From assembly GCA_027886175.1 (NCBI GenBank), contig JAJNNQ010000023.1, positions 646,001 to 710,000 on the forward strand: a stretch of DNA of 64,000 nucleotides. The letters are read 5' to 3'. A program made the translations under genes and the position numbers. The notes beneath the pieces were generated by a model. The model searched no databases. It was given only the letters and a program-made list of their open reading frames with translations, and was not told where the DNA came from. The stretch is from Phylloscopus collybita (taxonomy: Eukaryota; Chordata; Aves; Passeriformes; Phylloscopidae). How positions within the stretch are numbered: the stretch's first letter is position 1; each line of letters begins with the position of its first letter. Positions 27,401 to 42,400 of this stretch are shown one piece after another.

Positions 27401-30400
27401 CCTCTGCCACTTATCTGGAGAGGGGAAAAGCTCCTTGATCCTCTCTTGCAGTAGCAGAGTTCCCTGAGCAAACTGCGACAGGAAAAGGGGCTGCTCAGCA
27501 GAAACCTCCCACGTGAACAGCCTGCTCCCAGCTCAGAAAACCCTGACAGACAAAACCAGCAGGGACAAGCTTCGAATCCTCCCCAAAACTCCCTCCCTGT
27601 GAACGCTTCGCTGTTCAGGGAGAGATGAAAGGGATGCAGTCCAATCAAACACCACCCCAGCACAGGAGTGTGGGCAAAACACAATCTCAGGGCTTTGCAT
27701 TTCCCAAAAATACATCCTAAAAGTGAGGGGAGAGTCCTCCTTCCCCAGCGTGGCCGTGGCAGAACCTTACCCTGGGATTACGCCGTCGTTCCTCCAGCCC
27801 TGACGGACGGATTAATTGGAGACAGCTGCAAGGAGAACTCTCCTAACGACATGATTCATTAGTTTTCATAGATAATTACATCTGCTCACAGCCTCACACT
27901 GAATCATTCATTTAGGGAATTTTTTTTTTGGGGGGGGGCATTAAATTTAAAGGCAGTAATCAGATTTGTTAATCCGCGGGACAAGGCAAAGCAAACACAA
28001 TTCTGTGCAGGGGGATTTGTTTATGCTTTCAAACGCTGACATGAATTCAGCAGCAGGAAAGAATTAGCAGCATAATGTATGCTCATGAAGGTTAGAAATT
28101 ATTAATGGTAATCCCCCTCCCTCCCTCCCCCAGTGCTGGTGACCAGACTGGGCAGATTTCTTCCTTCCCCTGGACTGCAGCTTCCTTCCCTGGATGCTTC
28201 TTACACAGTCCAGTGGCTTTCTCAGAATGCACAAAGATTTTCTGATCATTTTTTGATAGTAAGAGCTTTCCATGGAATGAAAGAATGAAAATGATCAATA
28301 CTTGGGTTTGCCACTCTCTAGATCCAAAATACAGCTGGTTTTTCATTGCTGGTGTACTGTACATCAATCAATCCGTTTCAAACACAGTTTAGCTGGTTTT
28401 GTTACTCTGAAGTAGCAGCACGTACTCACAGATGGAAACCCCAGAAAGATCTGCAGATCCAGGCTGGTTCCCTCCCTATCAAGTCACAAACTTTTTACTA
28501 ATCTCAACTCCACTTTAAGAGCTGGCAATTTTCTGCCCATTTTTTCTGGAAGCCCCTTTGGAATTTTTCATCTCTCAGTTGAAAAAGAAAAAAGAAGAAA
28601 AGTAATTTTCTCATCTGTACCGTTTATGGCCAATTCATCCCCATTTCTTCTTGAACCAATACCCTTCTTCAGCTTCAGTAGTTTTGTTTTTCTTTTTCCC
28701 TCCCCAATATTTTACTGCCAAAACACGAACAGAAAGCAAACCATTATCTGCAATCCATCCCCAGCTGGCCAGCCTGCACAGCCCAGACATCAGAGCCCTC
28801 TCTGTGCTGTCCCATCGACCTCCACAGCCCTCACTTCTACCCTGGACCTTCTCCTCCTCCAATTTATTTTTGTGAAACAAGCAGCAGAGAGCTCAGAGAG
28901 CATTTTTCACAGAGCTGTGCCCAGGCACAACTGTCACCTGCTCCAGCTCATTTTCTCTCCCCATCAACCCAGCAAAGCTCTGCTCAGGTTTGGGAGCAGC
29001 TCAGGACGTGGCCAGTCCATTGCTGCAGCTCAGTGGATCAAAAGCAAACCCAAGAGTTCATCCTCAGCACATCTCAGCAACTCCACCCTCACCATCCCAC
29101 GGCCTGAACCACGCTGAGGAGAACACCAAGGAGCTGGCAGGAGGAACCTCATGGCACACATCAGAGATCCACAGCTCTCAGCAGATCACCTTGCAGAGAA
29201 GAGCAGCTCAGGGGAAATCCCTTTTTGAGGAGGGGCCTAGAAACAAAGGGCAAGGTGGAGACCCCTGCCCCAAAGCCACCCAGGGAGTCCTTGGGCACGG
29301 CAGGAACCACCAGACCCCAAGTGCTGGATGGCAGCCACAAGGGAGCTGCTCCTGGGTGGACAGGAGAGAGCACCACGGAGAGCACAGCTTGGACTCCTCT
29401 GAGTTCACAGGCTACTGCCGAGAGCCTGACATTGATGTGCAACCTGAGATCTCCTCCTCTGGACAGGCTGCACCTACGCACTCGTATTTATTCTTCTCAA
29501 GGTCTGGGGAACTGCTCCGTGTGGAAGCTGGAACAAATCAATGCTGCCCTGAGAGTTATTGTTTTAGGAGAAAGAAGCAGCAGAAGCCCAAAGGTAAGCC
29601 AACAGCCTCTATTTTCTTTGAGTGAGGAGTCTGACAGCACGGGGTGCGTTTGGTCAGCATCCACCCACGGGGTGATAAGCTCCTGGCCACGCTGTCACTG
29701 GAAAGCATCCCAGGCCCTGCAGTCACGTCCCCATCCCTGCAAGAGCTCCGAGCCTCGCAGCCCTGCCACGGGGAGAGCCCTGGAGAGCGGCACCCGAGAC
29801 AGCTCCTGAGACAGCTCCTCACCCTGCCCAGGGCACCCGAGACAGCTCCTGAGACAGCTCCTCACCCTGCCCAGGGCACCCGAGACAGCTCCTGAGACAG
29901 CTCCTCACCCTGCCCAGGGCAGCAGCGCCTGTTTGTGTAACCGGAGACGCGGCAGGCCCGCTCCCGCCGTGATTTAAGCGCTGCCAGTGTCAGAAGGGAA
30001 ACAAAGAACAAAGATGCTGAGAGATCCATCATCCCAGCAGCGCCCGTGGGGAGTAGCTGGAGGAATGCAGCGCTTCCAGGGCAGCCTCCCCTTCCTGTGC
30101 ACACCGAGAGCACTCGGCGAGGAATTCACCTCTTCCCTCCAGCCCAGCCAGGAATTCTCCTCTTAGAGCCTAGCCAGGGCTCAGCACCCAAAGGAATTCA
30201 CCTCTTCCAGCCCAGCCAGGGCTCAGCACCCAAAGGAATTCCCCTCTTCCAGCCCAGCCAGGGCTCAGCACCCAAAGGTGAAGCACCTTGGGCTGAGCAG
30301 CTCCAAGGAGAGGATGTGGCAGCAGAACTTGAGTCCTTTCCTATCTCACTGCATTCTCTCACTGGAGAAGAGTTCATCAGTGACTGTCAGAACTCGAGGA

Positions 30401-33400
30401 GCAACCCAAACCCTCAGCCTGACCTCCACAGCCCTCACTTCTATTCTGGATCTTCTTCTCCTCAAATTTATCCTTGTGAAACAAGCAGCAGAGAGCTCAG
30501 AGAGCATTTTTCACAGAGCTGTGCCCAGGCACAACTGTCACCTGCTCCAGCTCATTTTCTCTCCCCATCAACCCAGCAAAGCTCTGCTCAGGTTTGGGAG
30601 CAGCTCAGGACGTGGCCAATCCATTGCTGCAGCTCAGTGGATCAAAAGCAAACCCAAGAGTTCATCCTCAGCACATCTCAGCAACTCCACCCTCACCATC
30701 CCACGAGCTGAACCACGCTGAGGAGAACACCAAGGAGCTGGCAGGAGGAACCTCATGGCACATCAGAGATCCACAGCTCTCAGCAGATCAGCCTCAGGGC
30801 TGTTTTCAGGAGCAGGAGAAGCAAATGAGCAGAGGCAGAGCTCTGGAGGAGCCCAGCAGAAGGGACAGAGGCGATGCCAGAACGTGGGCTCAGCCCCTTG
30901 CACCAGAGCAGCCCCGTGCTGGGATGGACAGACAGACCCAGCAGCCAGACACCCTCCCCAGGACAGGATCAGAGGCTTCCTCACTGGAGAGCTGGAGGTG
31001 CTGGACCTGCTGAGGCTTCCCTGGCCTGTGGTTGGGCAGCAACACTTCCACCTCCTCCTCCTCCCCTCAGGCAGCACTACCTTTTTTTCCAACAGTTGGG
31101 CAATTGTCTGAGGCAGTCCAAGAGGGGAAAAAACACATTCCTCTGAAACAGCATCACTGCCAGGCACAGGACTGCAGCATCATCCAGCCTTGCTGCTGAC
31201 CCCCTGCTTAAAAAGCACCTTCAAAACCAAATACAGCCATTAGTTCAGGCAGTGAGAAGAAAAGCAGTGTCCCCTTTTTAAAAGGACAAAACGTACCTTT
31301 GGATTTCTAACTCTCCTTTTTCAATGTTTTGTGTTGTTTGTTTTGGTTTTTTTTTTTTTTTTTCCCTGTGCTTCTCTCCCACGTGGAAGGGATGAAGAAA
31401 TACTGGGGAGGGTGGTGGCTGAGGACAGTTTAAGTGTGCATGAACCAGCTGTTCACCCTCAGCACAGCACTTGTGCTCCACAGGGATCACCCCAAGCTCC
31501 TTCCTCCAGCAGACCTCCACGAATTCCAGCTGGAGCCTCCTTTTCCTTCCCCCAGGGCCAAAGGGAAACTCATCTGATATTTTTCATGTTTAGGATGTGG
31601 GGAAGGACATGCAGGAACATTGAAACAAATTAAATTGCTGAATTTCTCTTCCCCCCCGCCCACCCACTCCTCCTCTTTTTTTTCCTTTTTTTTTTTCTTT
31701 TCCAGAAGAAGGGAGTCTTCCAAGCCCTCAAACAGAGCAGAGGAGCAGAGTGCATGGGAACAGCAGCACCAAACCCAGGGAGCTCTCTGAGCTCCTGTGC
31801 ACCACAGGGGTCACAGCAGCCACCTCCAGCTCCACTCCCCAGCCCTCAGCTGGTGCCCAAACCCTTTTAGCTCTGGGGGAACAGGAGGAAGAGCATCTTC
31901 TGCAGGAGGGAACACCAACCCCGTGGCCCTGCAGCATGACCCCTGATCGTTCAGCACAGGAGTGTGTGCCATGCTGGAGTCCCCTCTGGTGCCTTGAGGC
32001 AGCCTGGACTTATTTAATAATTTCCAAGTGAAAATACTATTTTTCTAATGAGTACACACGAGGTAGCCCATGTCCTAAGCTCAGGCAGAAGGAAGCTTTC
32101 CTCCCAGCTTATCTGATTTTCTATTCATTGCAAACACCACAGTTTCAGGAGGCCCCTCCAGAGCTCAGCTCCCACTGCTGGTTTGCCTTGGCAAGAGCCC
32201 AGGTTATCTGCAAACCCTGCCTGAGAACAAGCCAGCTGCAGCCCTGGGACCCCCAGACCCCTCTGCACAGCAGGGATGTGGGAGAGCTGGGTCATTCCCA
32301 AGGAAGGGCAGGTGGCAGAGTCATTGACAGCAGGTTCCAGGGGGAAGCAGGAGTTTGAGAGGCAAGGAGCACTGAAATGAGGAGATGCCTGCCTGGGGCA
32401 CTGTCCCTGCCTGGGGCACTGTCCCTGCCTGTCCCAAACTCAGTGTCCCAGGGGGCACCTCCTGCTTTCCCCTCTCCTGCTCCTGTCCCAGCCTCCAAAC
32501 CAGGAGCTCCTGCTCACCCCTGCAAGCCCAAGCACAGCTTGAGCAGGGAAATATCACCTGGAGAAAATGCAGCAGACAAATGAGCAGCTCTCTGCTGGAG
32601 CATCCCCCAGGAGATTCCTGAGCTCAGCTAAGTCCTGATGGATTTCTCCTCAAGCCAAGGACTATCCCAGATCAGCCCCCTCCACCACTACCTGTCTAGG
32701 CTACAGCACAGATAACAGACCTCTGCAATCTAACTGAAGTAATTAAAAGAGTTTTTAACGCAGCAAAATTAACCATTTCTAAGTTTCTTGCCCAAGCCAC
32801 CATGTGTCCCACCCTAACTCCCTCACACAAAATGACAAATATGACAAAGCCCATGACAACCAGCCAGAGAGAACCAAAAATCTTCCCTCTACACCCAGAA
32901 GTGCCCTGGTGCCCAGTCCAGGTGTCCTGCTCCAAACTGGGAACCGTGGTCTCGCTATCTCAGAGCCAAATCCATCACTTTTTACCACAAAGGTATTGTG
33001 ATAAAAATATTGCTTGAATTCCTACCCCGAGCTTGGAAAAAGGCTGTCAGGCCCAGATGTTTCACACTAAAGACTGGCCCCAAACCAGCATTTTTCAGCA
33101 AACTCGGTCCTGTAAGAGAATTTCCAACAAAATCCTGAGATCAAACAGCCCTGGAGCTGTTTCAGCACAATGTGATGCACGCAGCCAAAAGCCAGATTTG
33201 ATTGTGCCCCTGCACTTTGATGCCAAACACTTCACATTCTGGGACCTGCTGTACCTTGTGTGATTTATTCCCTCCACGCTGAAGCGCTCCTTGTAAAACT
33301 GCTGGGAGAAAGTAAAGTGGAATTTTGTCTGCTTCCACATCCAAGACTTGTACTACTGTTGTGCTGGGGGATTATTGCAGTTATTGATGTCTGGAAACAG

Positions 33401-36400
33401 CAGTTCCCTGGGAACAGCAAGTACACCCCCCTGCCTCCCAGAGAGCAGAGGAAAGGACTGGAGTCAGGCAGCAAGGCAGAGGATTTTTCACAGCACATGG
33501 CATAAGCAGGATAATACCCACACCAACTTGGTTTGGGATGCAGAGGGATGGAACACGTTTAACCCATCAGCAATTCAGACAAAAAGGTTACAGCCAAGCC
33601 TGCAAGGAAGTTAATTTAATTTAATTTACAGTAGTAGTTACAGCATAATGATTTCATCAGTTTTTTAGTGACAGTGGGATGCTCTGTGATATCACCTTCA
33701 CCATTATAAAAGAAGGCCACGCTGATGTCACAATAATTTTGTTTCTGACTGAAACACAGCTTGGAGGAAGCAACTGCTTCCCCTCTGCCTCCATCGAGCT
33801 GCCCTGGCCCTGGCATCAAACAGAAAGGTCTGACACAGCACAGACCAGAACCTCTCTGTGAAAAATCAGCTCCCAACCAACACTGTGGGCACAGCCTGGC
33901 ACTTCAACCTTCTTTAGGCTTCACACTCCAAAATCCCAGGGCAAACACACCCCCAGGGCTGCACCTGGGAGCTGCTGCTGCTGCCTCAGCCCAAGCTCAA
34001 CCCTGGAATTGAGACCCTGGGCTCAGTGTGGAACAGTTCCACCCTGGGGACTGGGAAAGCAGCAGCTCCAGAGGACTGGAGAAAAGAGCCAGAGCAGCAA
34101 TCTGTTCTGCTCAGGAGAAATGGGAGGAGATCTGGGAGGAGGGATGAGCTGGCCACGCACTTGGAGGTAATGGGAAAAGCAGGAGAATGTGCTGGAGAGC
34201 CCTGAGCAGCCAGCTCGGGCTGAGGGAGCCCAGTTCAAAGCACTCCTGAGATTCCAGCAATACCTCACGAGCACAACGTGCCCAGAAACGTGGTTTTCCT
34301 CTCCTCTCCTGTGCAGCTTCCAGCCCTACAGGTTTTCTGGGAAATCTATTAAAAACCCATCAAGTGCCCAGCAGCCCTGACTGAAATCACCGTGAGACAG
34401 GAGCATCTGGTTCCCAGCAAGCAAGACTCCCCTGGAAGGCTGGAAATCACCTCTCCAACAATGCCTGGGCAAGCAGCTCCTCCAGGGATGTGGGACAGAG
34501 CAGCCACCTCCTCCTTCCCCCCACCAAACCTCCCAAAACCCTCCCAGAAGGGGGAGGCACAGAGGAAGCACCGAAGTCATTTAATGTACACACTGAAGTA
34601 GAAACCATCCAGCTGTATTTCACTGCCACAAATAGCAAATATTTAAAAAGAAAGCCTTGTTTTTAGCCTAAGTGGTGCTCAAGGACTGGAGGATAAACCA
34701 TTGCCCAGAGACAGGGAAGTGTCATGATGAGAAAACAGCCGTGTCCTGCTCAGTGAACACCAGCCCAGGGCAGAGAGAAAGCATTTGGGATCCAATTCTC
34801 AAACCTCAAACCCCTCCCTGATCCAGCCAAAAAATACCAGAGGAGAATAAATGATGGACACAACCCTCCTCCTCCTTGCCTTGGTGTACCTACAAGGGCA
34901 AAATCAATAAAATTACAGAGAAACTCCCAGAACGTTTCCCTCTAGCAAAGGCTGCTCTGCACAGGGCAATTTATCCCCTGCCCTCCTTGGCCACAAGCAG
35001 TGACTGGGAGGTCAGGATACAGAATTCCAGCTGCTCCCAGGCAGGTAGGGATTTACCAAGATTTACCTGGAAAGGAGAACAGGCTGGGTTTGTCCCTCCC
35101 TGCTCCTTCACGAGGCATGACAGACACCCTAAGAAAGAAGGCTGGGAAAATAAATCCCCTCTCCACAGCCCCAGCTTGAGATTTTTCTTGAACGGAGGAA
35201 AAGCTAAATTAACATGGAAAAAAAAAAAAAAACACCAGCATTTTGAAATATCTACAATTACACAGTTAGGTTTTGTTTTCTTTTTAAACAGTTTAAATCA
35301 AATGCCTGAAGAAGCAGATGGGAAACCCTCATGTGCTAAAAGCTGAGGCTTCTACCAGAGCTCTCTGCTAGGAAGCTAAAGACAAGGCTTAGCAAAGAAG
35401 ATGTTTAAGATCATAATTCTTATCAAAAAAAAAAAAAAAAAAAAAGTCCTGAGAGGCTTAAAAAAAAAAAGCTGGGAACTCATTTCCCCAGCAGTTCTGG
35501 TCCCCGTGCAGACAGATGGAGGGAGACAGCTTCCCCCTCCCCAGCGCGGGGTGGCTGAGGTAGGGGTTGACTAACTGTGGAAAAATCCACATAATTGAGA
35601 AGACAAATGTTGAGCAGTTCCTCTGCAGCTCAAAGCACTCAAGGAAAAAGGCTGCCCCGTGCCAAGGGGCCAGGCAGGCTGATTGTGTGTGTGAGCAGCC
35701 CTGGGCAGCACGGGGCTGCTCATCCCCCACCAGGGCTGCAGACACCAGGGAGGGCAGCAGCAGCATCCCCACTGCCCCAGGGAGCAGCAAAATCCACCCA
35801 CTTTTTGCCTGATCCTAAGAGAAGATGCATGGGTGAAGGAAAACTCCCATTCTCACACAAATTCTACGAATATACAACACATAATATATAATATATAATA
35901 TATATCTACATAATATGTATAATATATATCTACATAATATGTATAATACATATCTACATAATATGCATAATATATATTAATATAATATATTAAAGTATTA
36001 TATATAATAATATAATATATAAAGTTATATATCATATCTATAATATAATATATATTATGTGCAATATATAATATATAATGTAATATCTATTATATAATAT
36101 GTATTATAAAATATATAATATATAATAGATAATATATTATATATTAATAGATAATGTATAACATATACTAGATAATGTATAGCACATGATATATATCATG
36201 TATACACATAATATACAATATATAGCATATAATACATAACATAATCATACAAATATAAGATCGAATTCTATCTGTTCCACCTAGGGATTTCCAGCAAGGC
36301 CACATTATTTTTGTCCTAACTAGAATTTAACTAACTTTGCAAAAGGCAATGTTACTCGAACTTAATTTAAACTAGGCTTTAGGGCTGCTCTTGCTAGCTA

Positions 36401-39400
36401 GTACAGGCACTTCAAACCCTCTATTTGTTTCAAACTAAACTTGCATTTCTAGCTCGTGTCTGTGCAGATTTATGCATTTCAGTTCCTCTGAAGGTGCTGA
36501 TTCCATCCTCACATTTCTGGGCACTCCTGGGGCTGTGTGGATTTGGCCCAAGGGGGATTCAAGTGTTCTGCTGTCCCAGTCTGACTGCTGGAAACCCATC
36601 CCAGCAGAGCCTGGGGGGCTGCACAAGGATGGAAACCCATCCCAGCAGAGCCTGGGGGGCTGCACAAGGATGGAAACCCATCCCAGCAGAGCCTGGGGGG
36701 CTGCACAGGGATGGAAACCCATCTCAGCAGAGCCTGGGGGGCTGCACAGGGATGGAAACCCCTCCCAAGCAGAGCCTGGGGGGCTGCACAGGGATGGAAA
36801 CCCATCCCAGCAGAGCCTGGGGGGGAGCACAAGGATGGAAACCCCTCCCAGCAGAGCCTGGGGGGCTGCACAGGGATGATTGCTCCTGGTTCCTCCCCGT
36901 GCTGTCAGCAGCCCTCGGTGCAGCCACGGGCAGGACACCTCACACCTCCCTCATGCTGCTCCAATCATCCAACACTGCTGAAATTACCCTGAGCCTGAGC
37001 TCCAGAGCTCCCCGTGCAGGTTCCCATCTGGCTGGGAGACAGATCCAGCCTGCAGTGGCTTCCCTGCATTTTCCACGTTCCTTTTTAAGAATACCAGGAA
37101 ATTTCACAGATAAATAAACACTGGAAATACTGAAGCAGCAAAATCTTGCACTTAAAAGGTTTGGAAACACTATAAATACTTTTTTTTTGTGTAGATGCTT
37201 TTCTCAATGCAATGCAAATGCAGTGTAACCTTGGTTTCCATCACTCAGCAGGCAGCACAGGCAGGGTGACTTCCTTGACAGACACCAAATAATTTGTTTT
37301 ATCCTCATCGCCCAGCACAGGGCTGCATTCCTCATGGACTGCACACATCTCCAACTCTGCTCTGAAGAGTTAAAGCTCCCTCTCAGACCTTTCCATGATG
37401 CCCCCCTGACAGCAGCTCTGAGTGTATTTTGATTTTGACAGCTTCCTTGGGAGATGAGACACTACTATTCCACCTCAGACGGAAAACAGGAGAACTAATA
37501 GCTGAAGTTGATTTTGGATGTTCACTAGAAGAGAGTTTGAATCTCTCTTTTTTTAAAACCTCGTGCAAACCAAACCAAACCAAACCCAACCCTATCTACC
37601 CTTCCAAGCAACATTTAATATATTTTGATGCATTTCAGGGGCATGCTCTGGTGGTGGGCCTGGCAGTGCCAGGTTTACAGCAGGACTGGGTGATGTTAAA
37701 AGTCTTTCTTTTAACAAGGAAATGCTTCTGCCTCCCCAGTCCTTCCAGGGGGGTGGCCCAGATGAATCCCAGCCCAAGCATTCCCTGGTTCCCTGCACCC
37801 AGAGCTGCACCAACCTCTGCAAAGTCCCAGCTCCAAACCCTGGCAGAACCTGGGCTGTCCTGGGGGGCCAAGCCAGGCTGACAGAGGGAACCAGTCCTAC
37901 AGGAGCTGGGATGGGTTAACCCCCCTCACTCCTGGGCCACAGCACAGACAGCTTCATGCTCTGAGGCAACATTTATCTGCTGCTGCTGCTGCCACAAAGC
38001 CTCTTACAAGCCTGGCCTCACTCTCTAGACGTTTTCCCACACCTGGCAGGGACCCTGCAAACAGTTTTTGTCACCACAGTTCAACCCCAGATCGAGTCCC
38101 ACGCACGAAATGAGGCAAGACCTGCAGAAAGCAGCGTGCAAAGTGGTTCAGGACTAAAAATACACCCAAGAAGGGCCCTGGAACCTCAGGTCTGCCATTT
38201 CCCACCTTCTCAGGGCTCATATCCAGCCTAAGCATTGCACTACTCAGACCGCTCAAGACGAAAAGCAAAGTTAATTTTTCCCCCAGGAAGGGTTAAATCC
38301 ACTTAAACAATGTGCAATAAAGACAGAGCAGTGCCCCAGTAACGCTGAAGTTGTTTCTCTTCCACACAATAAGCTCAGGAAGCAAAATTAAAATCTATCT
38401 GCACGGTCTGAGGTCACTGGGGCCGGGGATGGTTATTTTAAATCTGAATATTAAAAACACATGGTGCTCCATGGAGGTTCCTAGCCAAGCTGAACCTGCT
38501 GCTGGTGCTCAGCCTTGCCCAGGGGATGCTGAGCACCTCCAGAGCCCAGCAGGCAGGACTGGGGCCATCTCCAAGGGGCTCCCAGCAGGCAGGGCTGGGG
38601 CTCCATAGGATGAAAACAGATCTTGTTTAGACAAGATGATGAACATTTCTAAAAAAAATTCGATCTTTAATCATTTCTGATTTACAAACTAATCCTAACA
38701 ATGATGCAATGCCTCCCCAGCCCCGCTGCTCTGAGGCTCATAACTCAAGCACAGCCCATCCACAGTGCTAATTAGTTTGTATTCCAGCAAAAACGCTCCT
38801 AATGAACAGAAACGTGAAACGGCTTTTGGGTTTTGCAACAGCCACGTAAATAATCTTTAGGAGAAGCCCCTTTACTGTCCATATCCTGGCTGGGCTGGCT
38901 GCACCAGGAGCTTGGGGCTGAGCACTGCCCTGGGAGAGGGGAATCACATCCCTGGAGCTCTTTCCAAGAAGTTTTTGCAGCACCAGGAACGTTTGGCTGA
39001 TGGTGGAACTCTCCAGGTGCGCAGAGAGCAGCAGCCAGAGCAGGGCTCCAGTCTCCAGCATCCTGATGGCAGGGGCAGGGTAACAAAAATCTCACACCAG
39101 GCTGGGCTGAGTCTCACAGCCCCTGGAGCATTTTGTGCCACCCACTGTGGGACCAGAGGTGACACTGCAACCCCGGTTTGCAAAGCTATTGTAAACAAAA
39201 CCATAATGCCACAATCTCTGGTCGGTTTCAGAAACTCGATTTTGACAAGAAATTCAAAACGTTACATAACCATATAATTAAAGGATTATTATGAGAGATG
39301 GTTGACTTAAAATGCTCCGTGTTTTGGTCAGGCACTTCCTGACTGGGTGCAGCATTCTCCTAAGCAGGAAAAAGGACACAAAGTGTCTGATTTTGCTGCT

Positions 39401-42400
39401 TATATCTATTTGTGAACTCATTTATGCTCTGCTGTAAACTTCAGAGGAGCCAGGAGCAAAGGAGCCCATCCTCAATGGAGGAAAGCAGAGGGACACTGAC
39501 AGGGGAAAAATGCCAAACAGGGCAAGTTTTGCAAGCTCCCAATATTTACCATCCAGCCCAGAGTACTCCATTCTCATGCAAGCATGTCACAATGAGAAAA
39601 CAACATCTCTATAAGGGTAAAACAAACAGCATTCACAATTTCTGAAAGCATTCTTCCACAATTATTGCACTAGATTAGATTGCCTCATCACCAGGGCCAG
39701 AGGCCATTTACACTATTTTCTTTCTTTCTTTTTTTTTCCTTTTTTTTTTGTGGAACAGATGAAAGGATTACAGAAAGTTTTCTGGGGCCAAATTTGGAGC
39801 TAATGATGGGAAAATTCTTTTGCTAATCCCCACTGCTAGCAGACTCCTGAGGCTGGAAAAAAAACAACATCTCCTGGTACCCTGCTTCTATTTTGCTCAT
39901 CAGTGCAAAACGCCCTGCTCAGGAGGTTTGCAAAGGCCCATCAGCTCTGAGCAGAGAAAATAAAACCTGCAGGGCAGGGCTGCAGTGAAAACCTGAGTAA
40001 AGAACCACCTGGGACAACCATTAAAACTTGGATGCCACAATGGAAACCAAGGATGGGACTCAGCCATTTCCATCCCAGGGGAAAAGGGCATTTCCAGGAT
40101 ATTCTGTGCCGGGGGGAAATGGGCTTTTCCAGGATATTCTGTGCTGGAGGGAATGGGCTTTTCCAGGATATTCTGTGCTGGAGGGAATGGGCTTTTCCAG
40201 GATATTCTGTGCTGGAGGGAATGGGCTTTTCCAGGATATTCTGTACCAGGGAAAATGGGCTTTTCCAGGATATTCTGTACCAGGGGGGAATGGGCTTTTC
40301 CAGGATGTTCTGTGCTGGGGGGAATGGGCTTTTCCAGGATGTTCTGTGCTGGGGGGAAATGGGCTTTTCCAGGATATTCTGTGCTGGGGGGAATGGGCTT
40401 TTCCAGGATGTTCTGTACCGGGGGGAATGGGCTTTTCCAGGATGTTCTGTGCTGGGGGGAATGGGCTTTTCCAGGATGTTCTGTACCAGGGAAAATGGGC
40501 TTTTCCAGGATGTTCTGTGCTGGGGGGAATGGGCTTTTCCAGGATGTTCTGTGCCAGGGGGGAATGGGCTTTTCCAGGATGTTCTGTGCCAGGCAGGCTG
40601 GAGGGATCCCACCTGAGCAGTCCCTCCCGAGGATTTCTGAAGAGAGGGGTGGAAAGATGTGCAGCTAAGCCAGGCTGGTGTCACCACCTGTGCAAGGGCA
40701 CAGCTCCCAGGGATGAGCTGGGACAAAGCTCCAGCCCCTCACAGCCCAGCAGGGCAGGAGGAGCAGACACCTCCCTCCCAAAGGCAAGGTTTCATCGTTC
40801 TGCACTCATTTAACAAACACAAAGGAATTTGCATGTACCAGGAGTAAACTTTGCATAATGAATCCAACCCCTCGGTGCTGGTGCATCTGCAAAGGCACAG
40901 CTACACCCGCTGGCACTCGGGGGAAAATGCCTCTTGGCCACCTCGGAGAGCTGGGCACTGCAAACACCTCCAGAGAGCCGTGGGATGGAAAAAGCAGACC
41001 CGAGGAACAAGTCTGGAGAACCAGTACCCAGCTCCCCAAAGCCTAATTAATTCATTAATGCGCATTATCAGCTACTTCTGACTGAAGCCAGGTTTTATTT
41101 TCACGCCAGGGCAAGCTGCAGAAGGTGGGAGCATCCCCAGCAGGTCGGGGAAGTGGAAGTCAGGCTTCCCACAGAAAGGGGCGGTGGGGTGGAAAATCTG
41201 ACTCGAGGAAAAAGAAACGTTGAAGCAGCACTTAATGAAGATGAACTTCCCCCTGCCTCCCCACAAGGCAGACGATGCCATTATCACTCAGCACTCGGAA
41301 GGAAAGGGATTCCAGGGAAGGGGAAATTGCAGGGCAGTTATCCTCATCAACCTGAGCGTGCAGCAGTGACACGGCCTTGGCAGAGCGCCTGAGCAAAGTC
41401 TGCTCATGGTTAGAAGCACAGGGCATGAAGTAAGATGTGCACGGGGAAAACAGCCCCTGGAAAATATTGCTAAAGGGCTGCAGCTTTTCCAGGGTGCCAG
41501 TGGCAACAAAATGTCTGACCTTATCCCCCCCAACCCACCCCATATCCGCCAAAAGAGCCCCAAAAAAAAAAAAAAAAAAAAGGGATTGCATAAAGTCAGC
41601 GGAAACATGGGAGCTGCAGGGCCTGGCAGGGATGGAGCCAAGTGCTGAGTGATCTGCCCCCACAGCTGTAAAGCCAGGCTGTTTCCCAGCTCTCTTGGAC
41701 AGCTTCAGGCTCTCCTGATGACCTTTCCTACAGAGCTGGGCAGGCCTGCTGCTGGTGGCTGCGGGGCACGAGCTGAGCTCGGGCTCTGAGCAGCTCGGGG
41801 TCAGCACACACAGCCCTCAGCACTGCCCCAAGCCCTCAGCACTGCTCCAAGCCCTCAGCACTGCTCCAAGCCCTCAGCACTGCTCCAAGCCCTCAGGAGA
41901 GCCCCCCGCTTTGGGGACACAGCCCTAGCACTGCTCCAAGCCCTAAAGAGTGTTCCCCTCCTTGGGGACACAGCCCTAGCACTGCTCCAAGCCCTAAAGA
42001 GTGTTCCCCTCCTTGGGGACACAGCCCTCAGCACTGCTCCAAGCCCTCAGGAGAGCTCCTCGCTTTGGGGACACAGGCCTAGCACTGCCCCAAGCCCTCA
42101 GCACTGCCCCAAGCCCTCAGCACTGCCCCAAGCCCTCAGCACTGCCCCAAGCCCTCAGCACTGCCCCAAGCCCTCAGCACTGCCCCAAGCCCTCAGCACT
42201 GCCCCAAGCCCTCAGCACTGCCCCAAGCCCTCAGGAGTGTTCCCCTCTTTGGGGACACAGCCCTCAGCACTGCCCCAAGCCCTCAGCACTGCTCCAAGCC
42301 CTCAGGAGAGCTCTCCTCCTCTGGGACACAGCCCTAGCACTGCCTCAAGCCCTCAGGAGTATTCCTCTCTTTGGGGACACAGCCCTCAGCACTGCCCCAA

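Noticed and set aside
27560..27580. gcttcgaatcc resembling a tRNA B box
   Set aside because: No matching A box or cloverleaf at the right distance.
40028..40813. Two 261-codon frames on opposite strands
   Set aside because: Both read the 34-36-bp minisatellite.
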